Positions 45,940-56,570 of a stretch of 64,000 bases of DNA are shown here, one piece after another; the first letter of the stretch is position 1; each line of letters starts with the position of its first letter. The position numbers and the translations under genes are program-made. Below the pieces are notes generated by a model. It worked only from the letters and a program-made list of their open reading frames with translations. It made no database searches and was not told the DNA's origin. The stretch comes from Tipula vernalis (Eukaryota; Arthropoda; Insecta; Diptera; Tipulidae), in the NCBI GenBank assembly GCA_958295665.1, contig OY282560.1, positions 47,616,333 to 47,680,332 on the forward strand, read 5' to 3'.

Positions 45940-46811
45940 TTCTTCAATAAGTTTCTTTGGTGGAATTCCTTTGTTAGCACGTTGTGATCGTCTAACAGTT
46001 TGCTCTTCATTTTCATTCTGAACGTGATCTTGTATTGGATTCTCTTTTTGAACTTCCTGAACTGAACATCTCGACTAACTGTGACTCGATCGGTTTCCGG
46101 TCTGTAACAACGATATGCCTTTGATTCGTAATCATAACCGACCAGCACTGCTTTCACACCCTTTGAATCGAATTTGCGCCTTGTTTGTTTTGGTACATGC
46201 ATATAATATTCTGATCCGAATTTTTTGAAGTATTGCACATTCGGACTTTTCTGGAACCAGCCTTCATATGGCGTTGTTTCCGTACCATTTGTTGGCAAAC
46301 GATTCTGGACATAGTAAGCCATCATTACAGCTTCGCTCAAAACTTTTTTTCTAGACCTGCGTCAATTAGCATGCAGTGAGCCATTTCTACCAACGTTCTG
46401 TTTTTGCGTTCCGCTGTTCCGTTTTGTTGAGGTGTGTACGCAGTAGTTCTCTGGATTTGAATTCCGCTCGACTTTAAATAATTCACGAATTCATTACTGA
46501 TGTACTCTCCTCCTCGATCTGTACGGATGCATTTAGGTTTCTTTCCGAATTGAACCTTTACCATCGCAATATATTCCTTGAATTTGCTGTAGGCAGCTGA
46601 CTGTAAATTTTGAGTAATCATCTATGAATGTCACAATGTAACGATTACCTGATGGTGTGGTCGTTTGCATCGGACCACAAACATCCGAATGAATCAGATC
46701 CATGACTGCAACTGCTTTAATACTCGACTTGATCGGAAACTTGATTCGAGTAATTTTTCCTTCGAGACATACACTCTGCACTTGGAGTTGATTTCGCAAT
46801 CCGCTGTACAC
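45936..46811 (-). pseudogene. copia integrase
   Basis: Three frames carry the integrase core: MDLIHSDVCGPMQTTTPSGN with FIDDYSK (46811-46533), CIRTDRGGEYISNEFVNYLK and PQQNGTAERKNRTLVEMAHC (46621-46337), and the downstream GKEW-like region VQYFKKFGSEYYMHVPKQTR with VLVGYDYESKAYRCYRPETD (46340-45936). The three acidic catalytic residues are visible. Frame changes near 46560 and 46340 break the gene. Confidence 0.8.
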
Positions 46812-47653
46812 TCGCTAAAGTTGATGCCTTTAACCAAATTTCGTTTTGCCAATGATTTCACAACTTTGATGTCTTTATGGCCTAGAACCTTATGCCAATA
46901 ATGGATGCAGCCATTGGATTCCTTTTCGACCGAGTATACTTTGTGAGGTTCCTTTAGTCTGTAAAGTTTACCGCTGATTTCGCCAACTGCGATTTGCCGA
47001 CTGTTTTCCCTTATTTCACACTTGTTGCCCTTGAAATTAACTTAAAAACCTTTTTCCGTTAGCTTTTTGACTGAAAGTAAATTTCCCTTGATATCTGGCA
47101 TTAGCAACACGTCTGTGATTCTCACTGGAACACTTTGATTTTCCTTATTCAGAAAATCAACTTTAATTGTGCCTTAACCCGCAGCTGTTAATTGTTGACC
47201 ACTTGCAACGCTTACTTTATCACTACGATTTATTTCGATATTGACGAAAATATCCTTAGAACTGGCAATGTGACATGTGGCACCTGAATCGACAATCCAG
47301 CCATCACCTACTTGATGTGTCACAAACAGTTTTTTTTCTGTTTCATCTTTCGCTAGATTCGCCTTCTGATTACTTCCTTCCTTTTTGTTGAGCCAGGCTT
47401 TGTATTTTGGACAATCCTTTTTGATGTGACCGCTACTTTTGCAAAAATAGCACTCAAACTTTTTATTTTCACCTTTTTGACCTTTCGTTGCTCTTGATGT
47501 GTCAACTTTTAATGCAGTGTCATCTGTTGTTCCGCCTCGATCCATTCTTCTTTTGAATTCCGAGAGAACCTTTGATTTAACCAACGTGAGTGCCAATTCA
47601 CTCTCTTCTTTACCTTCGAGCGCCGTTACCAAACCGTCGTAGCTTGGTAGCAA
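46810..47653 (-). pseudogene. copia end of gag and protease
   Basis: The frame opens without its N-terminus at LPSYDGLVTALEGKEESELA (a late part of copia gag), then CYFCKSSGHIKKDCPKYKAW, a single CCHC knuckle, then the protease active site DGWIVDSGATCHIAS. The frame ends at 47174; the following 360 bp, toward integrase, contain stops. In copia elements gag, protease, integrase and RT are one polyprotein, which is broken here. Confidence 0.8.
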
Positions 47654-47827
47654 TCAAACAATATAAACGGCCGGGGATAGTCAGAGACTTGAGCCGGTTT
47701 CTTGGAATGATATTTCTAATGTCGATTTATGCCAAATGCAGCAAGTAGCCAAATTTTACTCAATGAGGTCTTCAAGGGCTCCAAAAAGAATGACAGATGA
47801 AAAATCGAGTGATAGGGTAACTCTTAG

Positions 47828-48192
47828 CTTGTTTCCATGTAAGGTTCAAACTGGCTTGAGTTGAGGTTGGTGTTTATGGAAACGAGGTTGGAGTTAGATT
47901 TTCGTTAAGTCAGTTTGAACTCAACGAAGCTAGTGGAATTGAGTAGAGTTGAAAGGGAATTTTTATTGTTACCACCATAAAAAATGTTACTGTAATTGAA
48001 TACAACAAAAAAAATACTAATAAAAAATTAAGAACGCAATACAAAAAGTCAAAAGTGTATTTTTAATGTACTATGCTGTAATATTTTCAACTCGACCTAA
48101 CTCACTTCCATAGAAACGATCGACGCCATTTTGAAATTTACCGAAAACCTAATTTCAATCCAACCTAACACAACCTCGTTCATGGAAACATG
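47828..48192. mobile_element. MITE-like element in the Gypsy remnant
   Basis: Both ends carry a TTGTTTCCATG-like inverted repeat (CTTGTTTCCATG at 47828 and the inverse of CATGTTTCCATG ending at 48192), with further related inverted and direct copies of TTTCCATG/CATGGAAAC and GAGGTTGG inside. It lies between two pieces of the same Gypsy pol, so it is an insertion. Size is about 365 bp, and no ORF is present. I could not settle a target duplication, so the superfamily is open. Confidence 0.5.
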
Positions 48193-48902
48193 ATATCTGA
48201 CTGTCTGACGTGGCAACGTTGACGCATCCGTCTTGGAACGCACTACTCGCTTTAATGATCGATGCATTCGACATTGCCGTCGGCGCGGTGATTCAGCTGT
48301 TAGAGGTTAATGGGTTTTAAGAGGAAATGAACAAAGGTGTACAATCCGCAGGCTAATGGTTTTATCGAGAGATGTCATCACGACCGGAGTGGATTAGAGT
48401 TTTTCTGATGGTGTTGCTGTGTCTACGGACTTCTGTTACGACTGGCATACGTCTCCACTTCAAACAGAGGAACAAAATTTTTTGCGAAGATTCCAAACGC
48501 TCAAATAATTTAAATTTTTTTTTTATAGTTATAAAATACCATGACCACCATGGTGTTATATTTATGCTCGATTTTATGATTTCCAAATTTAAATTTAATA
48601 TTCCCTCCGATTGTTATGTAAACATATTTTAAATTTTTTTTGCATTTACTTGTTTTCTATATTGTCATGTATAAGCATATATACATATCTCTTGCGAGTT
48701 GGTGTTTGTACATGTATTGTGTAGTATGAGATAGAATATTTGCGTTATTGAAATGTTCAATCTGGAATATTCTATTTTTCTTTCTGGTATCATTGGCTTA
48801 AATTAACGCGTGATATTTGCTCTGTGTGGGGACTGGGGAACAAGCCGATCGGTGTATTCGACATGAATCCGAGGCGGCCGTACAGCTAAGTATGCACATA
48901 TG

Positions 48903-49056
48903 TTCGTCGTCGTTGTTCGTCTTATTCGTTGTATTTGTGTACAAAAAAAAACATAAATTTCAATAAAGATTTTACAATAATAAAAAATAAAAAAATAAAA
49001 TAATGAACGATGTGCACAAATACAACGAGTGGGACGAACAGCGATGCGAAGTGAAT
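48903..49056. repeat. Inverted repeat, about 40-bp arms
   Basis: The left arm (48903-48944) and right arm (about 49008-49056) are inverted copies sharing TTCGT, TGTTCGTC and TCGTTGTATTTGTG. The loop is about 65 bp of A-rich sequence. It lies in the left part of the non-coding insertion. Confidence 0.7.
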
Positions 49057-50302
49057 AAATAGAGAGGGAAAAATCTGAGTGATTTTTTTTTTTTGCTTGA
49101 TGAAAAAATAAAATAAAATAAGAGTCTAGTTTTGAATTTTGGGACAAAAGGTCTAGTGTTGATTTTTTTGAAAGAAAGTCGAGTTTTGCTTTCTGTAATT
49201 AAGTTTAATTTTTTTTGGTTTTTTATTGAATAAAATAAAGTCAATTTATGGCCGGGTGGCGTATGATTATAGTTTTTTTTGATAAACTTTTTTTATTATA
49301 TTATCTAAGTGGCGTGTGGCCTATATTATTAATTGTAACTGTTTCGTACAGTATTATTTTTTTTTTTGTTTTGTCAAATAAAGTTGGAATGAATCCAATA
49401 ATTGTGAATAAAGTCACTAGTGTTTTATTTAATACGAAAAAAAACAAAACAAAATCGTTTGATATGAACTAAAACAAAACAAAAAAAAAAAATTTTTTTT
49501 TTAATAAATTTTGTGTTGATAAATCGATAATTGGATGATTGATTATTGTAATAATAAAAAAAAAAACAAAACAAATAATAAAATAAGTTAACTTGTTAAA
49601 TGATAAGAAGACAATAAAGGGAAAAATATATATATTCATGAATGGTGGAACGGATTTCGTGGGCTGTTGAAAGTCAATTAATATGTATCTGTGTGGATTG
49701 GTTCATAGACTATAGAACAATACACGAGTTCGCAGTAAAAAAAAAAAAAAATAATAATAAAAACGTAGCGTAAATAAACTATTTTCGTGATTGTGAAGCA
49801 GTGAGAACCAGACAGTATTCCCGCCCGTGAGGGCAGGGCAACCATTTTAAGGGGGATCCTGCGTCGGCGCTGTTTGCGGTGTGGTCGGACGGGCCTTTAA
49901 AAAAAAACAAGGTAAAGCAAAACCAAGGGACAAACAAACTGGGTAACTGTAAATTTTAGTTTTCTAAAGTCTGTAACAGTTTGTTTCTCCTTATCTATTT
50001 TCATTATATTGTACATATATTACCTACTATTTTTACCGTTTGTTTTCGGCGTTTCGTGGTGGTGCACCGATTTGGTGAAAACCCCACTCAGAGCAAATTA
50101 TTGTCAGGTTATATTTTTTCCGTCATTTTGATTAATTGCGTTTGGAATTTCCGCTGTTTTTTTTTTCTTTTTACTTCGATTCCGCTCGGTTGTCCGTTTT
50201 TGGGTGTGGTTCGACCCCATAACGGTTCATTTCTTTCAGATATTTTTGTGTTTTTTCTTAATTTTCTTAAAACAGTGAATAGTGAAAGTGAAATTTAACA
50301 TT

Positions 50303-50323
50303 AACGTAGAATCAGTTTTAACG
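50303..50323. repeat. Left copy of the 21-bp target duplication
   Basis: Identical to 53358-53378. It starts AACGTAGAATCAG and ends TTTTAACG, and brackets the 3.03-kb insertion. Confidence 0.9.
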
Positions 50324-51044
50324 GAGGAGTGCGAACATTCAAAGAGGATAGACGTGTTTTTTTCTGTCCTCTTCAAAAATTTAATTTACTTTTATTTTTA
50401 TTTTTGTTTTATTTATGTAGTGTTATGTATATATTCTATATACATACGTATAGTATATACATTTTATTAATTATTAATTAATAAAATTAATTAATTGACA
50501 TTAATTCAGTTTTTAGTGAAAAAATAATTAAAGTGGTAGTGAAATAATTTAAAGTGTAATTTTGGAAAATGCAATCCACCGGGATGCATTTGTCAGGCAA
50601 TATTTTATATTTATAGATAAAGAAATCAAAATTATTGATTTCTTGATCAAGTGCATGATTTAACTTTTATGTGATTGTACAATACATGGATTTTAATTAC
50701 TAAAATCTAATAATTGGATCGTAAATTGACATACGTCGTAGTTAATTTCAAATTTGATTTTATTTTTACGCTTATTTGAATGTGTTCTTGTGTTTTATGT
50801 TATGTACAATCGACATAAATACATTCTTGAAGCGTGATACATAACAAAACCAACAAAATGTTTATACAGGCCGTCTCGCTCACTTTTACACAGATCCTAT
50901 CAAGGAAATGTACCATATATTATTGGTTTTTGTAACATAATAGTTAAACAACAACAAAAACAGAGAGACATTTTTGTTGGTTTTGGCATAGTTGTCACAA
51001 ATATTTTGGTATTGATCCATAGATCAAGAATGTTTGTATGTAGC

Positions 51045-51095
51045 TAACAGATTCTTATATACTACCCTATAAGGGTAGTATATAAGAATCTGTTA
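51045..51095. repeat. Perfect 51-bp palindrome
   Basis: 24-bp arms starting TAACAGATTCTTATATACTA are perfectly complementary, with the 3-bp loop ATA. No mismatch was found. The loop is too short for a usual miRNA precursor. It may be a tiny foldback element or a recent inverted duplication. Confidence 0.95.
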
Positions 51096-51105
51096 TTTAT
51101 TTTAG

Positions 51106-51190
51106 TAGTGATGTGCAAAATCGATCTTTTTCGTTCTGTTTTGTTTATTTTCTCATATGTTTTTCAACAAAAAAGATCGATTTAGCCCAT
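51106..51190. repeat. Imperfect hairpin, MITE-like ends
   Basis: AGTGATGTGCAAAATCGATC on the left and the inverse of AGTGATGGGCTAAATCGATC on the right form arms of about 26 bp around a T-rich loop of about 33 bp. The AGTGATGGGC end resembles hAT-type termini, but no 8-bp target duplication was seen. It lies 10 bp right of the perfect palindrome. Confidence 0.6.
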
Positions 51191-53357
51191 CACTGTTGCT
51201 TTCTTTCCTTGTGTTTTTTGTATCCATCAAACAACTAGTGTTCTTAATAAAACATGATCTATCTATACAAACACAACGAAAATTTTAGTGTATTCGAATA
51301 ATTGAGTAAATTTGAGTCGCATCAGAAACCGCAATATATAATACATACATATGTATAAAATATTATACATATTTAGCTATGATTAAAGATTAATTTTCTT
51401 ACAGGGTTATTTATTATAAACTGCATTAAATTATGTCTAGTTAGTTTTTATTAATATTAATAGTTCAAATTAACTAATTATGTAAATAAATACTAATTTG
51501 GAAATATTATTTTTGAGTCGAATTGAGATTTGGTTTGCAACACACAATGACGTATTTATTTATGCATGCCCAATTTTGATTAAACGAATGTGAACAACGT
51601 GGAATTATGTAAAGGCAAATTGTTATGCTAAATGTATTGAACTTAATTAATTAACTTAATGGATCTTTTGAAGTTTAGGTTGCAATTTTTACATACAAAC
51701 GTCAATTTTACTGAAATGGTACACCGATAAATTTTTAAGAAAATAACGTTTCAGCTTCCTTTCATTGATTTATTATTTTACTTACTTTGCATGCTTGATT
51801 TTGCAGGGTAATATGTCCATAAACGGAGCCGAAGTTTTATGGGGTATATAAGTATAAATTTCGTAGATTTTGATTTTTGTTTATCTTAATTATGTCAAGA
51901 TTAGTAAATTAAAACATTAATTATAATAATAATTGTTGATGTCCCGATTTAGATTTAAAGAATCCTGAGTTCTGGCATTGGTTTACAGAGAAACGAGTAT
52001 CTAATCATGTAGTTAAAATGGCTATCTTGTGCTAACCTGTTTATCATTTATTGTACTAATAATTTGCTATGTATATATTAATCACTTAGGAGTCCCAACT
52101 TATAATCATATTCTATTCATCGGTTTTGGTATGTGTAAATGAGTGTATACGATGTGTGATCGTGAATACTGAAGATCCTGTTATAATAATTATTCATTTA
52201 AGTAATAAAATTTGATATTATGGTGTTTTATTAATTAAATTTAGTTTTCAGAGTCGCCTGGAAATTTTTATATTAAATTTATTTGTTGATTCTTCATATA
52301 CTTATAATACCTAATTGAATTATTGATAAGTCTAGGTGTTGTGGTGCTGTAACATTATCATTTAAATCATTTTATATAAATTTTATAAAATAATTGGATC
52401 TATAATTATGTATTTTCTTTTTCTGCTTCGGTAGGAAATAGATGATTGGTTTTAAGTTAAATTTTATGTTTAAATGGTTTTTAATGTTTATGTTAATCCT
52501 TGTTGCAGTACGTAATAATTAATTAATTAAATATAAAAGGACTATGAATAAGAAAATAAGTGTTGTTATTTTATATTTTTCTTAAATATTTTAGCAGGTA
52601 AATGAATGATAAGCGAACAGGGGGAAATTACAACATTATTAATAATTTTTTTAAGTCCTGTTATAAATTTAGGGAGTCCTGAGTATCCGACCCTGGATTC
52701 CAGAGACATGATCATCTAATAATGTAGTTAGATTGTGCTGTCTTGTGCTAATCTTTTTATTATGTTGTGTTTTGTTCATTAATGTATTTTAATTAATTTA
52801 GTTTAAAGAATATTTAAAGGGATCTCTTCCTTAATATGTTAATAAATAATCCAATTTTCAGAATATATCATAGTTCCAGAATTAATCATTATTATAGGGA
52901 TTAAATTAATCCTGAGTTTCAGAATTAAATTTTAGCTTGAATCAACGCTCCAGGATCAAGAAGTAGTAAATTAGCTGTAGTTTAGAAATTGTGTTGTCCT
53001 GTGCTAACTATTTTACTATATAATTACTAACAATTTACTAACTATCGGCTATACCTAGGTGTCTGTAACCGGGCCGATTCTGTCACTTCTAACTATCCTA
53101 TCCTATCCTTCGGTTTTGTTATGTGTGAAAGAGTGCACGGTGGGACCCGGCCAGGGGTGGACATGATGCTGTCACATTTATGTGATATCGCGAGTGGTTG
53201 TGCTCTCCTTGTTGTAATGGTGCTTAGGTATCTTCAGTAAGGAAAGCATTCACCTGTGTTATAAAGTTGGTGTGACAGTTTAATGACCACATCACTAACA
53301 CGGGATTTCTTGCTTCATAAGCTTGGCCGTGCATTCATATCAATCAATCAATCAATC

Positions 53358-53378
53358 AACGTAGAATCAGTTTTAACG
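53358..53378. repeat. Right copy of the 21-bp target duplication
   Basis: Identical to 50303-50323. It directly follows the (AATC)n tail of the 3.03-kb insertion. Confidence 0.9.
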
Positions 53379-53391
53379 TAATTTATCTTGC

Positions 53392-53915
53392 CTAATTTTC
53401 ATTTTTCTCTTTTACCGTAACAAAAATTTTCTTTGAATTTTCTTGCTGTTGTGTGCTACGCCGCACCATGTGCGTGTAAACAAAATCATTGATCCGGGGT
53501 GACGGTCTCCGTTCCGGGGGATTGTCGCTGGGATTGTCATGCGGGCGTCCTTCCCTCATAATGGTATCGGTGGCCGTCGCGACTGGGAAACAGCATCCCA
53601 GTAGGCGGGCCGATGAGGGGAGGCCCGTGTGGCAGTCACGGCGGTGATCGCCTGGGATTGAGACGGTCACTCCGGATCGATCACTCCCTTCTTATCATTT
53701 TCTTTTTGCCGCTGAGGCCGTGGCAATATAATTTTAATTTCCATTTGCCCCTCTAATTTTGTTCTTCATGCGGTTATTCAAGGATGAGAAATATGTCTGA
53801 AAACCCCCACGCCGCACCGTGAGCTCTAGCCAGATACTATACCGCATCAGACCGCTATTCTCATGTCTGTTAACGTAATCCCTTGTGGGATTGCGTTACA
53901 CTTCGTACGAGATAA
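53392..53915. other. GC-rich islet and terminal hairpin of the 5.5-kb insertion
   Basis: 53455-53690 is markedly GC-rich in AT-rich surroundings. A minus-strand frame of 92 codons there shows no family I know and is probably chance. Near the right end, GTTAACGTAATCCC and GGGATTGCGTTAC (53870-53901) form a hairpin with a TTGT loop, about 20 bp before the Gypsy frame resumes. The purpose is unknown. Confidence 0.5.
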
Positions 53916-54947
53916 TTTTCATTCTACTGCAGCGGAGCTTGTTTAAGGTGAAAGTTTGAGATCACCAGGAAATTTCATTGGTCAAGATACTTCCTCTGCA
54001 AACCAATCGGATTTTGTTACAGCGCTTAGAAATAATTCCTCACATAATAAAAGGGGTCAACCATTCATTTTTAAGGAGCTTGATAAGTACACTCATGTTT
54101 TCATATGCTTTGAAGCAGTTCGCAGACAGTCCACTTCAACCACCATATGACATAGGACATTTTTAGGTATTGTGTCGCTGTGAAAAGTTTTTTAAAGTCA
54201 AAGTCAAAAATCGGGAAGACATAGTCTCAATAGATCGACTGAAGCCCTCACCATAAAAATACCACTCAGGCGACTGTAAGTTATTTGAGTTGAGCAATTC
54301 TATACGCGGCAACATAACTATAAATTAAAGATGAAAAAGCTAGTGGAAAGTTTGTTGCAACAAATGCAATTGAATAATCAAAAGCATCAGGCTGAGTCCC
54401 AGCTCATGAAAAAATTATTGGAGCGTTTCGTAAACCATCTGCAAGAGCCGCAGATATATCTGAAAAACAAGGATACTCAATCACATTGACCGCATTGAGA
54501 AATTTGTGTGCAATGAAAGAAAGTTGGGTTGTTGCTGCAGAAACTGCTTCGCAAGATTACGAAAAAATTGCCAACACTATTCGGCCGCCGCGTAAAGCAA
54601 TAAAGATTTCATTGGATGTATGGCCGGAAAGAATCGCTTTTCTCACTGCGATATAAATACCGATAAAGATCGGAAATTCAGAACAATAGTGAGTGCGAGA
54701 ACTACAAAATTTATAAACTGCTCGCGTCAAATTGACGCGTAAAAAATTTGACACCGCACACGGGACAAGAGCATAGTGGTTTCTCGTGATGCAATCAACT
54801 CGATAGTGCTGGAAATCTATAAGAAGTTATAATGGAATAAGAGCAAACTGCAGAACATAGGGAGTCTATCTCTCTCTGACTCCGAAGTATCCGTGTGTCT
54901 TATATGGTGATGTTCATTTCCATCGATATTGTCCATTTAAGGAGAAA

Positions 54948-55326
54948 CAAGGCTGGGCAAATTACATTACACTGAGTAATTAAAATACTTTTCCGAGTTA
55001 CAGCAAACTCAGTAATTAAAATACAAATTACAATTACTTTACATTTGTAAATTGATAAATTTGATTTGACAAAATTCATTTAGTGAAAAAACGTATCATT
55101 AGAAAAAGATTATTATGATAAGTTTTATGCTGATAACTCTGGAACCAAATTTTAATAAGCGTTGTAAAAATTTAAATAAGAAATTTCAAAAACTGGGGAA
55201 TTTAAGTAATTAAAACACAAGATACTGTTACTTGGAGAATGAGTAATTAAAATACAAATTACAAATTGTAATTTGTATTTTAATTACGTAATTCAAATAC
55301 ATGTAAGTCGTTACTGCCCAGCCTTG
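54948..55326. mobile_element. hAT-type MITE copy 1 (379 bp)
   Basis: The ends CAAGGCTGGGCA and its inverse are present on both sides. The interior is rich in repeated GAGTAATTAAAATAC and its inverse, with a palindromic ACAAATTGTAATTTGT near 55260. A segment of about 150 bp (about 55030-55190) is absent from copy 2. No ORF is present. Confidence 0.85.
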
Positions 55327-56348
55327 CCTAATTAAACAATCCTAATCCATACGAATCGTTCATTTAATAAAACTTCTACAAAATTATATTTATGAAATCG
55401 CACTCAACTTTTAAGGGCCAATATCGGCCATTGCCAACAATGATGACAAAGGTTTGGCTAGCACATAGAATAGGCCCTTTAATTACCTAATCAAAAAATC
55501 CTAATCCATACGAATCGTTCGTTTAGTAAAAGTTCTACAAAATTATATTTTTGAAGTCGCACTCAACCCTTAAGGGCCAATATCGGCCATTGCCAACAAT
55601 GATGACACAGGTTTGGCTAGCACATGGAATAGGCCCTTTAATTACCTAGTCAAAAACCCTAATCCATACAAATCGTTCGTTTAGTAAAAGTTCTACAAAA
55701 TTATATTTTTGAAATCGCACTCAATTCTCAAGGGCTAATACCGGCCATTGCCAACAATGATGACAAAGGTTTTGCACTTGGAATAGGCCCATTAATTACC
55801 ACAAGTCAAAGCACTTGGAATAGGTCCTTTAATTACCTAGTCAAAACCCCTAATCCATACGAATCGTTCGTTTAGGAAAAGTTCTACAAAATTATCTTTT
55901 TGAAATCGCACTCAACCCTTAAGGGCCAATATCGGCAATTGCCAACAATGATGACAAAGGTTTGGCTAGCACATGGAATAAGCCCTTTAAAATCCTATTC
56001 AAAACCCTAATCCATACGAATCGTTCGTTTAGTAAAAGTTATACAAAAAATATTTTTGAAATCGCACTCAATTCTCAAGGGCTAATACCGGCCATTGCCA
56101 ACAATGATAACGAAGGTTTTGTACTTGGAATAGGCCCATTAATTACCACAAGTCAAAGCATTTGGAATAGGCCCTTTAATTACCTAGTCAAAACCCCTAA
56201 TCCATACGAATCGTTCATTTAGTAAAAGTTCTACAAAATTTTATTTTTGAAATCGCACTCAACTGTTAAGGGCCAATATCGGCCATTGCCAACAATGATG
56301 ACAAAAGTGTGGCTAGCTCATGGAATAGGACCCTTAATTACCTAATTA
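55327..56348. repeat. Satellite array, six monomers of about 158 and 191 bp
   Basis: The landmark CTAATCCATACGAATCG recurs at about 55340, 55501, 55660, 55851, 56008 and 56199, giving steps of about 160, 159, 191, 157 and 191 bp. The long form has an extra stretch containing GGAATAGGCCCATTAATTACC. Short and long monomers alternate in the right part, so a dimer of about 350 bp is a higher-order unit there. Monomers contain GGGCCAATATCGGCCATTGC. Confidence 0.9.
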
Positions 56349-56570
56349 TAATGCTGGGCAAATTATATTATACTGAGTAATTAAAATACTTTTCCTAGTT
56401 AAAGCAAACTCAGTAATTAAAATACAAATTACAAATACTTAGAATTTAAGTAATTAAAATACAAGATACAGTTACTTGGAGAATGAGTAATTAAAATACA
56501 AATTACAAATTATAATTTGTATTTTAATTACGTAATTCAAATACATGTAATTCGTTACTGCCCAGCCTTG
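56349..56570. mobile_element. hAT-type MITE copy 2 (222 bp)
   Basis: Same family as 54948-55326 with an internal deletion. The left end is TAATGCTGGGCA, two bases off the consensus end, and the right end TGCCCAGCCTTG is perfect. CCTAATTA precedes it and AGGAGAAA follows it. Confidence 0.85.

Larger units (their letters stand above)
44300..47655 (-). mobile_element. copia-type LTR retrotransposon, 5' truncated
   Basis: Minus-strand pieces in copia order: end of gag with a CCHC knuckle, protease, integrase, RT, RNase H. The left (3') end shows a GAGGAGGAG polypurine tract followed by TATTGG near 44415, which could start a 3' LTR of which at most about 110 bp remains. The right (5') side stops within gag at 47655, where a plus-strand Gypsy remnant starts, so the 5' LTR and the N-terminal half of gag are missing. 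Frame breaks near 45000, 45600, 45940, 46340, 46550 and 46800-47170 make it dead. Confidence 0.88.
50324..53357 (+). mobile_element. 3.03-kb insertion with 21-bp target duplication, LINE-like tail
   Basis: A 21-bp exact direct repeat (starting AACGTAGAATCAG) lies at 50303-50323 and 53358-53378. The segment between ends on the right with (AATC)n, as left by target-primed reverse transcription of LINEs and their dependents. It contains no ORF. Diverged copies of a motif group (CCTGAGT..., then ...TTGTGCTAA...) recur near 51960-52060, 52675-52760 and 52908-53010, and a related TATCCT..CGGTTTTG block recurs near 52110 and 53095. The last 300 bp are more GC-rich than the rest. It could be a non-autonomous LINE derivative with internal repeats. 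Confidence 0.65.
48450..53915. other. 5.5-kb non-coding insertion in Gypsy integrase
   Basis: The integrase frame of the Gypsy remnant breaks off near 48450 and resumes near 53920, with only a few codons missing, so this whole segment looks like one insertion or a series of nested ones. It is AT-rich with long A- and T-runs (49080-49620), two GC-rich islets (49820-49895 and 53455-53690) and several hairpins. No ORF resembles a known protein. The 50324-53357 part is itself an insertion with a 21-bp target duplication. Only about 3 bp (CAT) are shared at the outer ends, so the type of element is unknown. Confidence 0.55.
47656..54262 (+). mobile_element. CsRn1-like Gypsy pol remnant with two insertions
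   Basis: Plus-strand pieces follow pol order: the RT end (RFMPNAASSQILLNEVFKGS, about 47725-47800), RNase H (VATLTHPSWNALLALMIDAF and AVGAVIQLLE, 48216-48310), integrase (VYNPQANGFIERCHH, then VLLCLRTSVTTG, 48337-48450) and integrase C-terminus (TAAELV, ESLRSPGNFIGQ, DIVSIDRLKPSP, 53920-54262). A MITE separates the first two and a 5.5-kb segment separates the last two. A deletion joins RNase H to the middle of integrase. No LTRs were found. The family resembles Gypsy B but the orientation is opposite. Confidence 0.7.
54948..56570. mobile_element. Composite hAT-type element: MITE, satellite array, MITE
   Basis: The whole 1623-bp unit starts CAAGGCTGGGCA, ends with its inverse TGCCCAGCCTTG, and is flanked by the perfect 8-bp AGGAGAAA (54940-54947 and 56571-56578), the duplication length of hAT transposases. 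Each end is a MITE copy (54948-55326 and 56349-56570) with the same terminal repeats. Between them lie six satellite monomers. At the inner borders, CCTAATTA lies both right after the first MITE and right before the second. That string is at the matching place in the satellite monomer, so the MITE family once inserted there. The unit seems to have moved as one transposon. Confidence 0.85.

Noticed and set aside
50568..50615. A short ATG frame (MQSTGMHLSGN) after a UTR-like leader as a first coding exon
   Set aside because: It stops after 15 codons and has no GT donor nearby. It lies inside the 3.03-kb insertion.
51045..51095. The perfect palindrome as a miRNA precursor
   Set aside because: A 3-nt loop and full pairing do not fit Drosha or Dicer substrates.
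53392..53670. A 92-codon minus-strand frame in the GC-rich islet
   Set aside because: No recognised motif and no neighbouring exons; GC-rich stretches give long frames by chance.
48450..53915. A Helitron as explanation for the 5.5-kb insertion
   Set aside because: A hairpin lies near the right end, but no CTRR end and no clear A/T insertion site with a TC start were seen, and there is no Rep/helicase.
55327..56348. The 158/191-bp repeats as a CRISPR or regulatory array
   Set aside because: Whole monomers repeat with no unique spacers; it is satellite DNA in a eukaryotic genome.
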